A DNA stretch of 64,000 nucleotides from Mycobacterium parmense (GTDB lineage: Bacteria; Actinomycetota; Actinomycetes; Mycobacteriales; Mycobacteriaceae), in the NCBI RefSeq assembly GCF_010730575.1, contig NZ_AP022614.1, positions 3,286,001 to 3,350,000 on the forward strand, read 5' to 3'. The notes beneath the pieces were generated by a model, which did no database searches, was not told the origin of the DNA, and saw nothing but the letters and a program-made list of their open reading frames with translations. This document shows positions 1 to 8,124 of the stretch, one piece after another. Position 1 is the first letter of the stretch; the number at the start of each line of letters is the position of its first letter. A program made the position numbers and the translations under genes.

Positions 1-1
1 C

Positions 2-172
2 ACCGGCCTCGGGCTGGATCTCGCGTGGAACATCGTCGTCAAGAAGCATCGCGGGGACCTCAGGGTGGAATCCGCGCCGGGCGACACCCGCTTCATCGTG
101 TTGCTGCCACTCGAGAAACCACCCACCGAGGATTTGTCAGATCCCGACCTGGATGCGGAATCCGCGGAATAG
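2..172 (+). CDS. Sensor histidine kinase, C-terminal fragment
   Basis: Only the last 56 residues lie in the window; the 5' part is cut off by the window edge. The visible part begins with the G2-type ATP-lid motif TGLGLDLAWNIV. It continues with the H-G-x-L-x-V-x-S-x-P-G-x-T-R-F spacing and an L-P-L strand that normally closes a HATPase_c domain, followed by an acidic tail (DLSDPDLDAESAE). The reading frame ends at TAG 170-172. This supports an ATP-binding kinase core. The partner response regulator, sensing domain and signal are unknown because they are outside the window. The next gene starts 29 bases downstream on the same strand. Confidence 0.75.
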   Translation, partial: TGLGLDLAWNIVVKKHRGDLRVESAPGDTRFIVLLPLEKPPTEDLSDPDLDAESAE

Positions 173-201
173 CGGTTCCACCCCGGGAGGTTGGAGACAC
201 C

Positions 202-1053
202 ATGACCGACTCAGTTCCAGGCAAACCAAATCTCGGCCGGTTCGGATCGTTCGGACGTGGCGTCACTCCTGCGCAAGCCAAAGAAATCGAGTCTCTGGGC
301 TACGGGGCCGTCTGGGTGGGCGGGTCACCGCCTGCCGAATTGGCCTGGGTGGAGCCCATCCTGGAGGCGACCACCACCCTGCAGGTGGCCACCGGGATCG
401 TCAACATCTGGACGGCGCCCGCCAAACCGGTCGCGGACTCGTTCCACCGCATCGACAAGGCCTACCCCGGGCGTTTCCTGCTCGGCATCGGCGTGGGCCA
501 CCCCGAGGCGCACACCGAGTACCGCAAGCCGTACGAGGCGCTCACGGAGTACCTGGACCGGCTCGACGACTACGGCGTGCCGGCGAGCCGGCGCGTGGTG
601 GCGGCCCTGGGGCCGCGCGTGCTCAAGCTGTCCGCGCAGCGCGCCGCCGGCGCTCACCCCTACCTGACCACGCCGGAGCACACCGCGCGGGCCCGCGAGC
701 TGATCGGCCCGGAGGCCTTGCTCGCGCCCGAGCACAAGGTGGTGCTGACCACCGACCCCGAGAAAGCCCGCACAGTGGGCCGCCGCGCGCTCGACATCTA
801 CTTCCAGCTGGCCAATTACCGCAACAACTGGAAGCGGCTGGGCTTCTCCGACGAGGAGATCACCAAGCCGGGCAGTGACCGGCTGGTCGACTCGCTGGTG
901 GCCTACGGCACGCCGGACCAGATCGCGGCGCGGCTCACCGAGCACCTCGACGCCGGGGCCGACCACGTGCCCGTCCAGGTCCTGACCAAGGATGAAAACC
1001 TGGTGCCGGCGCTGGCCGAACTGGCGGGGCCGCTCGGACTGAACCCGTCTTAA
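202..1053 (+). CDS. LLM-class F420-dependent oxidoreductase, copy 1
   Basis: 283 residues from ATG 202, which follows a purine-rich GGAGGTTGGAG stretch. The frame stays open upstream to position 25, but that part overlaps the kinase gene and is not believed. The protein has the luciferase-like TIM-barrel signature: an early ESLGYGAVWVGG segment, the TGIVNIW strand, YPGRFLLGIGVGHPE and HPYLTTPEHT, and a C-terminal AGADHVPVQVL strand. Members of this group bind deazaflavin F420 and carry out hydride transfers on unknown substrates. It is followed 21 bases later by a close paralogue, so the pair looks like a tandem duplication in one transcript. The substrate is not predictable from sequence. 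Confidence 0.9.
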   Translation: MTDSVPGKPNLGRFGSFGRGVTPAQAKEIESLGYGAVWVGGSPPAELAWVEPILEATTTLQVATGIVNIWTAPAKPVADSFHRIDKAYPGRFLLGIGVGHPEAHTEYRKPYEALTEYLDRLDDYGVPASRRVVAALGPRVLKLSAQRAAGAHPYLTTPEHTARARELIGPEALLAPEHKVVLTTDPEKARTVGRRALDIYFQLANYRNNWKRLGFSDEEITKPGSDRLVDSLVAYGTPDQIAARLTEHLDAGADHVPVQVLTKDENLVPALAELAGPLGLNPS

Positions 1054-1074
1054 GCAAGCAGAGAGGGACCCAAG

Positions 1075-1941
1075 ATGACCGAGGCAATAGCACTTAAGCC
1101 CGACCTGGGCCGGTTCGGCGTCTGGCTGCCCAACCGCTCGATCACTCCCGAAGTGGCCACGGGCATCGAATCCCTCGGATATGGCGCCGCCTGGATCGGC
1201 TGGTCACCAGACGCCGAACTGGCCTGGGCCGAGCCGGCGCTGGCGCGGACCAGCTCGCTGCAACTGGCCACCGGGATTGTCAACATCTGGACCGCGCCGG
1301 CGCCGACGGTTGCCGAGTCCTTTGCGCGCATCGAGAGTGCGTACCCGGGAAGGTTTCTGCTGGGCGTCGGGGTGGGCCATCGCGAGCACACCCAGGAGTA
1401 CGTCAAGCCGTACGATGCGCTGGTCAGTTACCTCGACGAGCTCGACGCCGCGGATGTGCCGACCAGCCGCCGCGTGCTCGCGGCGCTCGGGCCCAGGGTG
1501 CTGCGGTTGGCGGCGCAGCGCAGTGCCGGCGCCCACCCGTATCTGACCACACCGGAACACACGGCCAAGGCACGTGAACTGGTCGGCAACTCGGTTTTCC
1601 TGGCCCCGGAACACAAGGTGGTGCTCACCACCGACGCCGCGGAGGCGCGCGCGGTCGGCCGCCAGACCGTCGAAACCTATCTGGGCCTGAGTAACTACGT
1701 GAACAACTGGCTGCGGCTGGGATTCACCGAAGCCGACGTGCGCAAGCCGGGTAGCGACCGGCTGATCGACGCCGTGGTGGCCTACGGCACCCCGGACGCC
1801 ATCGCCAGGCGCCTCGACGAGCACCTGCAGGCGGGCGCGGACCACGTGGCCGTCCAGGTGCTGGGCGCCGGCGACGACGAGGCACTGTTGCGTGCGCTCG
1901 GTGAATTGGCGGGACCGCTCGGGCTAACTCCTGCAAAGTGA
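1075..1941 (+). CDS. LLM-class F420-dependent oxidoreductase, copy 2
   Basis: 288 residues from ATG 1075, preceded by AGAGAGGGACC as ribosome-binding site. It aligns over its whole length with the preceding gene: ESLGYGAAWIGW, TGIVNIWTAPAP, YPGRFLLGVGVGHRE, HPYLTTPEHTAKAREL, and AGADHVAVQVL near the C-terminus. It is therefore a tandem paralogue with the same F420-binding barrel fold. It ends 28 bases before rmlB, so cotranscription with the rhamnose genes is possible. From memory, M. tuberculosis Rv3463 occupies the same place next to rmlB, as a single copy. No substrate can be assigned. Confidence 0.9.
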   Translation: MTEAIALKPDLGRFGVWLPNRSITPEVATGIESLGYGAAWIGWSPDAELAWAEPALARTSSLQLATGIVNIWTAPAPTVAESFARIESAYPGRFLLGVGVGHREHTQEYVKPYDALVSYLDELDAADVPTSRRVLAALGPRVLRLAAQRSAGAHPYLTTPEHTAKARELVGNSVFLAPEHKVVLTTDAAEARAVGRQTVETYLGLSNYVNNWLRLGFTEADVRKPGSDRLIDAVVAYGTPDAIARRLDEHLQAGADHVAVQVLGAGDDEALLRALGELAGPLGLTPAK

Positions 1942-1966
1942 CCGATCCGCTCGGTTAGGGTGTTGA

Positions 1967-2965
<999 letters not shown>

Positions 2966-2966
2966 C

Positions 2967-3575
2967 GTGCAGGTCCGCGAACTCGGTGTCCCCGGCGCGT
3001 GGGAGATCACCCCGACACTGCGCGGCGATTCGCGCGGGGTGTTCTTCGAGTGGCTGACCGACCACGGGTTCACCTCGTTCGCCGGCCATCGCCTCGATGT
3101 CCGGCAGGCCAACTGCTCGGTGTCCTCGGCCGGGGTGTTGCGCGGCGTGCACTTCGCTCAGCTGCCCCCGAGCCAGGCCAAGTACGTGACATGCGTGTCC
3201 GGCTCGGTTTTCGACGTGGTGGTCGACATCAGGGTGGGTTCGCCGACGTTCGGGCAGTGGGACTCGGTTCTGCTCGACGACAAGGACCGCAGGACGATCT
3301 ACATCTCCGAGGGCCTCGGCCATGGATTCCTTGCGCTACAAGACAATTCGACGGTGATGTACTTGTGCTCCGCTGAGTACAACCCGCAGCGCGAGCACAC
3401 GATCTGCGCGACGGATCCAGCGCTGGGGATCGACTGGCCGCTTGTTGACGGCGCCGCGCCCAGCCTGTCCGATCGCGACGCCGCGGCGCCGAGCCTCGAC
3501 GAGGTGCGCGCCTCCGGCATCCTGCCCACCTGGGAGGACACGCGGCGCTTCGTGGACGGGCTGCGCGGCGCATAA
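2967..3575 (+). CDS. rmlC: dTDP-4-dehydrorhamnose 3,5-epimerase RmlC
   Basis: 202 residues from GTG 2967, one base after the rmlB stop codon, so translational coupling is likely. It converts dTDP-4-keto-6-deoxyglucose to dTDP-4-keto-L-rhamnose. The cupin core is clear: LRGVHFAQLPPSQAKYV contains the catalytic histidine, followed by VFDVVVDIRVGSPTFGQW, GLGHGFLAL with the second histidine region, and the tyrosine-bearing CSAEYNPQREH. The length matches the mycobacterial enzyme. rmlA and rmlD are not in the window. From memory they are also separate from rmlBC in M. tuberculosis. Confidence 0.96.
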   Translation: MQVRELGVPGAWEITPTLRGDSRGVFFEWLTDHGFTSFAGHRLDVRQANCSVSSAGVLRGVHFAQLPPSQAKYVTCVSGSVFDVVVDIRVGSPTFGQWDSVLLDDKDRRTIYISEGLGHGFLALQDNSTVMYLCSAEYNPQREHTICATDPALGIDWPLVDGAAPSLSDRDAAAPSLDEVRASGILPTWEDTRRFVDGLRGA

Positions 3576-3738
3576 CCGCCCGGCATCCCCGCCCGCACGG
3601 TCGCGGGATTGAATTCAATTGACACACAGGCGCGCTCGCTTGGCTGAAAACACGGCGTTTCACCCCGGATAGTGTTTAGCATCACACTGTCGTCTTCGGG
3701 TGCGACAGCTCGATCGTGGGGGTCGTGGGAGGTGTGCA

Positions 3739-5175
3739 ATGTCGTTTGTGCTGGCAGCACCTGAGGCGATGGCGGATGCGGCGAATCGCCTGGCGGGGAT
3801 CGGCTCGGCGATCAGCGCGGCCAACGCGGCCGCGGCGGCGCGAACGACGGGAATGCTCTCGGCCGGTGCCGACGAGGTCTCGTCGGCCGTCGCGTCGGTT
3901 TTCTCGCAGTACGCCAAGGCTTTTCAGTCCCTCACCGCGAGCGCCACCGCGTTGCACTCCCAGATGGTGCAGACCCTCACCGGAGGCGCCGGACTGTATT
4001 CCGCCGCCGAGGCCGCCAACGCCTCACCGTTGCAGACCCTGCAGCAGGATGTGCTGGGGCTGATCAACGCACCCACGAACACCCTCTTCGGCCGGCCGCT
4101 GATTGGCAACGGCGCCAACGGAACAACGAACGCGCAAGGGGTCGGCACCGCCGGCGGCCCGGGCGGCTTCCTCCTCGGCAACGGCGGCAACGGTGGGAAC
4201 AGCACCGCGACGGGGGCGGCCGGCGGGGCGGGCGGCGCGGGCGGCTTCCTGTCCGGCGTCGGCGGCAACGGGGGCACCGGCGGCGCGGGTGCACTCGGCG
4301 GGGCCGGCGGGACCGGCGGCCTGCTGGGCGGGGCCGGCGGCACCGGCGCGGCCGGTCCGGGCACCGTCCCGCTCACGCTGCAGAACGGGCGGCTCGTGGC
4401 GACCATCTCGATCGGCAGCGGGCCCAACGCTCAGGTGATCGTCGACACCGGGTCGAAGGGCCTCATCGTGCCGCCCCAGGACGTCAACCTGTCGAGCCTC
4501 GGCGCGGCCACCGGGTCGGGACAGGTCACGTACGGCGAGCCCGGGAACTACCTGACCGAGTACTACAACACCTATTCGGCGACGGTGAATTTCGGCAACG
4601 GCATGGTCACCACGCCGACTTCGGTCGCCGTCGTCACCTCGGCGACCTCAAACGGCGTGCCCTATGCGGCCTCCCAGGCGCCGGCGATCCTGGGCATCGG
4701 GGTGAACTCCGGCGGCCCGGTCTCCACCAGTCCGGTGACGTCGCTGACGGGATCGTACGGCCAGGGCGTGCTGCTCAACGAACCCAACGGGACAATGACG
4801 TTCGGGTCCAACCTGTTTCCGAGTTCGGGGTCGGTCAGCGGCGCGCCCGTCACCACCGTCGACGTGCGGATCGACGGCGGCACCCTCACGTCGACATCCG
4901 GCGCGTTCATCGACTCCGGCGGCTTGTACGGTGACGTCCCGACCGCCCTCAACCCACCCGACATCGGCGGTTACGTGGCGCCCGGCACCACCATCTCGGT
5001 CTACAACACCGGCGGCACGCTGCTGTACACGACGACCACCGGCGTCGACCAGACGGTGGTCGTGTCGAGCTTTGCGGGCGGAACCTTCAACACCGGTCTC
5101 GCGCCGTTCCTCGAGGACCCGATCTACCTCTCGTACAGCCCCACCGGTACCGGATCGATCTTCTTCGACACCTGA
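3739..5175 (+). CDS. PE_PGRS-type protein with aspartic protease domain
   Basis: 478 residues from ATG 3739 (MSFVLAAPE, the canonical PE start; the frame is open upstream to 3700). Residues 1-100 are a PE domain ending in the type VII secretion signal Y87-S-A-A-E91 and EAANASPL. A linker to about 130 is followed by a short glycine-rich PGRS stretch (about 135-206) with GGAGG/GNGG units. From about 210 there is a pepsin-like aspartic protease: first catalytic motif V-D236-T-G-S in [13 protein letters not shown], second I-D392-S-G-G in [12 protein letters not shown]. This architecture is known from M. tuberculosis PE_PGRS35 and M. marinum PecA, which cleave ESX-5 substrates at the cell surface. 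The last 52 bases overlap a convergent gene. There is no adjacent PPE partner. Confidence 0.92.
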   Translation: MSFVLAAPEAMADAANRLAGIGSAISAANAAAAARTTGMLSAGADEVSSAVASVFSQYAKAFQSLTASATALHSQMVQTLTGGAGLYSAAEAANASPLQTLQQDVLGLINAPTNTLFGRPLIGNGANGTTNAQGVGTAGGPGGFLLGNGGNGGNSTATGAAGGAGGAGGFLSGVGGNGGTGGAGALGGAGGTGGLLGGAGGTGAAGPGTVPLTLQNGRLVATISIGSGPNAQVIVDTGSKGLIVPPQDVNLSSLGAATGSGQVTYGEPGNYLTEYYNTYSATVNFGNGMVTTPTSVAVVTSATSNGVPYAASQAPAILGIGVNSGGPVSTSPVTSLTGSYGQGVLLNEPNGTMTFGSNLFPSSGSVSGAPVTTVDVRIDGGTLTSTSGAFIDSGGLYGDVPTALNPPDIGGYVAPGTTISVYNTGGTLLYTTTTGVDQTVVVSSFAGGTFNTGLAPFLEDPIYLSYSPTGTGSIFFDT

Positions 5176-5531
5176 GCTCGGCTCCCCGCCCAGACCGCCC
5201 ACAGCAGCACGGTCGAGATTTCGGCGCCCACGCTGATCGCGGCATAGGGCGAAGGATCCCAGCCGCGTTCGGAGAATCCTAGCACGCCAACGGTTCTCGA
5301 CATGGCAAACGCAGCCAGCGACCCGCCGGCCACCGCGGCCGCGGCCCAGCGCAGCCACCCCGGGCCGCCTAGGAGGATCAACAGCGCCAGGGAAAACGAT
5401 ATGGCGGCCTGGGCCAGGAACGCCGCGCCGATGCCCGGGATATGTTGGTAGCCGTGAACATACAGGTACGCGTGACTGGTGGCGCTTGCCGCCAGCGTCG
5501 TGGCCAGGCCGATTCGTGATAAGAAAGTCAT
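5124..5531 (-). CDS. Small four-helix membrane protein (DoxX-like)
   Basis: 135 residues. ATG overlaps the stop of the upstream metallophosphoesterase gene (ATGA at 5528-5531). Hydrophobic segments lie at about residues 5-25, 35-56, 62-82 and 97-115, giving four predicted helices with a short charged tail ([13 protein letters not shown]). The general layout resembles small DoxX/DoxD-type membrane proteins, but no diagnostic motif is conserved, so the family assignment is tentative. It is the last gene of a six-gene minus-strand operon with sigma factor, Rieske and cupredoxin genes, which suggests a membrane redox role. Its 3' end runs 52 bases into the 3' end of the convergent PE_PGRS gene. 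Confidence 0.75.
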   Translation of the reverse strand: MTFLSRIGLATTLAASATSHAYLYVHGYQHIPGIGAAFLAQAAISFSLALLILLGGPGWLRWAAAAVAGGSLAAFAMSRTVGVLGFSERGWDPSPYAAISVGAEISTVLLWAVWAGSRAQVSKKIDPVPVGLYER

Positions 5532-6454
5532 TGCAGCGTAGTCTCTTTGAGCGCCAGCGTGTTCTGCCCCTTGATGTAGCCGACCTCGCGGATACCCAGC
5601 GCGTCGCGCAGCTTGCCGGCGGGCAGTGTGACCGGCTTGGGCGCCGGGCCGTCCCCGGGATGCGGGAGCGGGTACGCGGTGGTCGTCCCGCTGTAGAAAG
5701 TGACGTTGCCTTCGGTCTTGGAGAACAGTTGGTGCACATGGCCGTTGAGGCAGGTGACCGACGCGAACCGGGACAGGTAGCCGAGCGCGCGGGCGGCGTC
5801 ATCGGTGCCCCAGCCCCAGCCCGGGTACATGGCGAACAGCGGGATGTGACTGAACACGATGATCGGGGTGTCGCTGGACAGCCCCGCGACGTCCTTGCGG
5901 ACGAAGTCGAGCTGGTCGGTCCCGAGGTGCCCGAGCTTGCGCAGGTTCAGCGTGTTCACCAGCGCGATCACGTGCACGCCGGCGATGTCGAAGCTGTACC
6001 AACCGTCGCCGCGCGATCCGGCGCCGAAGGCCCGGCGGTACTTCTGGCCCGCGTCGTCGACCGAGTCGTGTTCGCCGGGCACGGTGAATACGTGCGGGGT
6101 TGATATTCGGCTCATCATCTGCTTGACCTGGTCGAATTGGTCCGGAGCGGACAGATGCGTCAGGTCGCCGGTGTGGATGACGAAATCCGGTGTGTAGCCG
6201 AGCTTGTTCACCCGGTCGATCGCGCTGCCGAACGTCGCGGTGACGTCCGGGTTTGCCGCCCCGGTGAAGCCCAGGTGACTGTCGCTGATCTGCGCGAAGC
6301 GCAGGGCGGGGCGAGCCTTCGCATGCTCGGCGGCGGCGGCCCCGGCGACGTGCGAAATGACCTCGCCGCCCACGACGGCCAACCCGACCGCGGCGCCGAA
6401 CCACGCGCCGTGCCGGATCAGCTGCCGACGGCTCATCGGGAGTGGGTCGCTCAC
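5528..6454 (-). CDS. Tat-exported metallophosphoesterase
   Basis: 308 residues from GTG 6454, which overlaps the cupredoxin stop (GTGA). ATG 6436 is the alternative start. The N-terminus has a twin-arginine type signal, MSRRQLIRHG, followed by a hydrophobic stretch to about residue 40, so export in folded form is likely. Calcineurin-like motifs follow: D58-x-H60 (ISDSHLGF), G-D97 (HTGDLTH), G-E-H-D at 127-130, a late FSHIPL, and GHVH (LNGHVHQLF). The usual metal-binding asparagine of GNH[DE] is a glutamate here, a departure from the consensus. The substrate is unknown. It is cotranscribed with cupredoxin, Rieske and ECF sigma genes. Confidence 0.87.
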   Translation of the reverse strand: MSDPLPMSRRQLIRHGAWFGAAVGLAVVGGEVISHVAGAAAAEHAKARPALRFAQISDSHLGFTGAANPDVTATFGSAIDRVNKLGYTPDFVIHTGDLTHLSAPDQFDQVKQMMSRISTPHVFTVPGEHDSVDDAGQKYRRAFGAGSRGDGWYSFDIAGVHVIALVNTLNLRKLGHLGTDQLDFVRKDVAGLSSDTPIIVFSHIPLFAMYPGWGWGTDDAARALGYLSRFASVTCLNGHVHQLFSKTEGNVTFYSGTTTAYPLPHPGDGPAPKPVTLPAGKLRDALGIREVGYIKGQNTLALKETTLQ

Positions 6455-6849
6455 GACGTCACCACCACGGTGCCGTGCATCATCGGGTGGATCGAACAGA
6501 CGTAGTCGAAAGTTCCTGTCGCGGGGAACAGGTGCGAGAAGGTCGCCCCGGTTCCCATCCCGGGCGAGTGGAAGGACCCGTCGCTGGCCGCGACGGTGTG
6601 GGGCTCTTCGTCGTGGTTGGTCCAGGTGACAGTCGTTCCCGCGCGAACGGTCAACGTCGCCGGGGCGAAGGCGAAGTCGTCGATGCTGACCTGGTTGGCG
6701 CCGGCCGGCGCCGCGGTGAGGGGCGCAGTGGCCGTCGTGGGCGAAACCGGTGCGGCCGGCCCGGCATGGTGTGGAGCGGCCGAGCACCCGGCCATCAGGA
6801 GCGCACCGACGGCCATCGAGGCCATGCGGGTACGCGGCATCACGATCAT
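6451..6849 (-). CDS. Cupredoxin (plastocyanin-like) lipoprotein
   Basis: 132 residues; ATG 6840 (MPRTRM) is an alternative start. An N-terminal signal peptide ends in a lipobox-like LLMAGC with Cys22, so the mature protein is probably lipid-anchored outside the membrane. An Ala/Pro/Thr linker follows, then a single cupredoxin domain from about residue 50: VSIDDFAFAPATLTV, a first copper histidine in EEPHTV, and the closing YVCSIHPMMHGTV with Cys, His and Met ligands of a type 1 blue-copper site. It should carry electrons or bind copper. It lies 21 bases after the Rieske gene and overlaps the metallophosphoesterase gene by four bases. Confidence 0.9.
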   Translation of the reverse strand: MIVMPRTRMASMAVGALLMAGCSAAPHHAGPAAPVSPTTATAPLTAAPAGANQVSIDDFAFAPATLTVRAGTTVTWTNHDEEPHTVAASDGSFHSPGMGTGATFSHLFPATGTFDYVCSIHPMMHGTVVVTS

Positions 6850-6870
6850 GCCTGAAGATAAGGCAGCGGG

Positions 6871-7572
6871 TTACACGGATGCGTCGGGGCGCCGCGGCGC
6901 GAACACCTCGATCACGCCGTCGATCTCGCGAACCATCAAGGTGGGCAACGGCTTCGGCGCGATCGGCAACTGATGGGTGAGCACCTCGCCCACCGGCGAA
7001 AAGGACGTGGTGTGGCATGGGCAGCGCAGCCGGTTCCCGGGTGCGTCGAACCAGAGCCGACACCCCTGATGGGTGCACACGCCCGAGACCGCCTGCGGTT
7101 TGCCGTCGACGCGGCGGACGAACCCACTGACCGAACCGAGGTCAAACGGATGCATGAACCCGTCCGGCACGTCCGAACTGGCCGCCACCCGTTGCCAGAC
7201 CCCGTCGTTCGGCGCCAGTTCCCCGCCCGCGACGTCGGGCGCCGGCGAGCCGACGTCGAACACCGCCCGGTCGATGGCGACGGCGGCGGCCGCGGCGGCC
7301 GCGGCGGCCGACGTGCCGACGATCACCTGGCGCCGCGTGGTGCCTCGCGGTGGCGCCGATTCGGCCGGCGTGCCCGTCATCTGCTCGGCCAGGCGACGGT
7401 GCAGGCCGGCGAGGAACTGCTGGCTGGGGGCGTCCTCGTCGCCGATTCGGGCGGCGCGTAACTCGATCGCCGTGCGGATCTGCGCCGCCTCGAAGTCGTC
7501 GGCGGCGAAGGCCTTCGGCCGCCGGCCGTTCAGCAGATCGTCGACGTAGCGGCGCAGCCCTTGGGCGTTCAC
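6871..7572 (-). CDS. Membrane Rieske [2Fe-2S] protein, candidate redox anti-sigma
   Basis: 233 residues. Residues 1-78 form a charged, non-Rieske domain (NGRRPKAFAADDFEAA, TAIELRAARIGDEDA). Then T-T-R-R-Q at 78-82 and an Ala-rich hydrophobic stretch (about 83-101) form a membrane anchor or Tat-like signal. The C-terminal Rieske domain carries C166-T-H168-Q-G-C171 and C184-P-C186-H187: two Cys/two His cluster ligands and the disulfide pair. The start codon overlaps the stop of the ECF sigma gene (ATGA 7569-7572). An N-terminal cytoplasmic domain plus an external redox domain, directly after a sigma factor, is the layout of an anti-sigma factor. That role is an inference; no H-x3-C-x2-C zinc motif is present. 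Confidence 0.88.
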   Translation of the reverse strand: MNAQGLRRYVDDLLNGRRPKAFAADDFEAAQIRTAIELRAARIGDEDAPSQQFLAGLHRRLAEQMTGTPAESAPPRGTTRRQVIVGTSAAAAAAAAAVAIDRAVFDVGSPAPDVAGGELAPNDGVWQRVAASSDVPDGFMHPFDLGSVSGFVRRVDGKPQAVSGVCTHQGCRLWFDAPGNRLRCPCHTTSFSPVGEVLTHQLPIAPKPLPTLMVREIDGVIEVFAPRRPDASV

Positions 7573-8108
7573 GGCCCGCCTCCCTCGTTGACCTGAGCCG
7601 CCAGGCGCAGCGCCCGGTGCTGGAGCACCTTGGCATTCGCCACGCTGATCCCGAGTTCAGCGGCGGCCTGCTTGATTGAATTTGCTTGCAGGAAGCGCAA
7701 TTCCAATATCCTCCGGTACCGGGCGGGCAGGCTGTCGAGCACCTGCTCGACGCGCTGCGGCGCGTTGCTCATGGCTTCCTCGCCATCGGCGGGCTGTTCG
7801 ATGTCGTCGATCGAGGTTATCTCCCGGCCCATGGTCTGGCGCCAGTGCGCGGCCAGCACCGTCCTGGCGGTGGCCCGCAGATAGGCGCGGACCTCTGCGA
7901 CGCTCGCGGTCAGGCGCAGGGGACGGAGCGCGGCGAGGAACACCTCGGTGGTGAGGTCTTCCGCGTCGGCGCGGTTGCCTACCCGCGCGAACAACGTGCG
8001 GTACACCCAGGACGCATTGTCCTGGTAGACCGCTTCCCAGTCGGGATAACCATCGTCGGGCACCGCACGCAGCGGTCGCGGCCCGACGGCATCGTGGTGA
8101 GCCGGCAC
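7569..8108 (-). CDS. ECF-family RNA polymerase sigma factor
   Basis: 179 residues from GTG 8108, with AGGAGG just upstream. Region 2 is visible in LFARVGNRADAEDLTTEVFLAAL (-10 recognition and core binding). Region 4 is in VEQVLDSLPARYRRILELRF followed by the helix-turn-helix SIKQAAAELGISVANAKVLQHRAL. It has no C-terminal extension. The upstream flavin oxidoreductase gene ends 16 bases before it on the same strand, and the membrane Rieske protein overlaps it by four bases. It probably controls its own operon, although no clear ECF-type promoter could be read upstream. It is distinct from sigL in this window. Confidence 0.93.
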   Translation of the reverse strand: MPAHHDAVGPRPLRAVPDDGYPDWEAVYQDNASWVYRTLFARVGNRADAEDLTTEVFLAALRPLRLTASVAEVRAYLRATARTVLAAHWRQTMGREITSIDDIEQPADGEEAMSNAPQRVEQVLDSLPARYRRILELRFLQANSIKQAAAELGISVANAKVLQHRALRLAAQVNEGGGP

Positions 8109-8124
8109 GTGCCTCCTTCACCGA

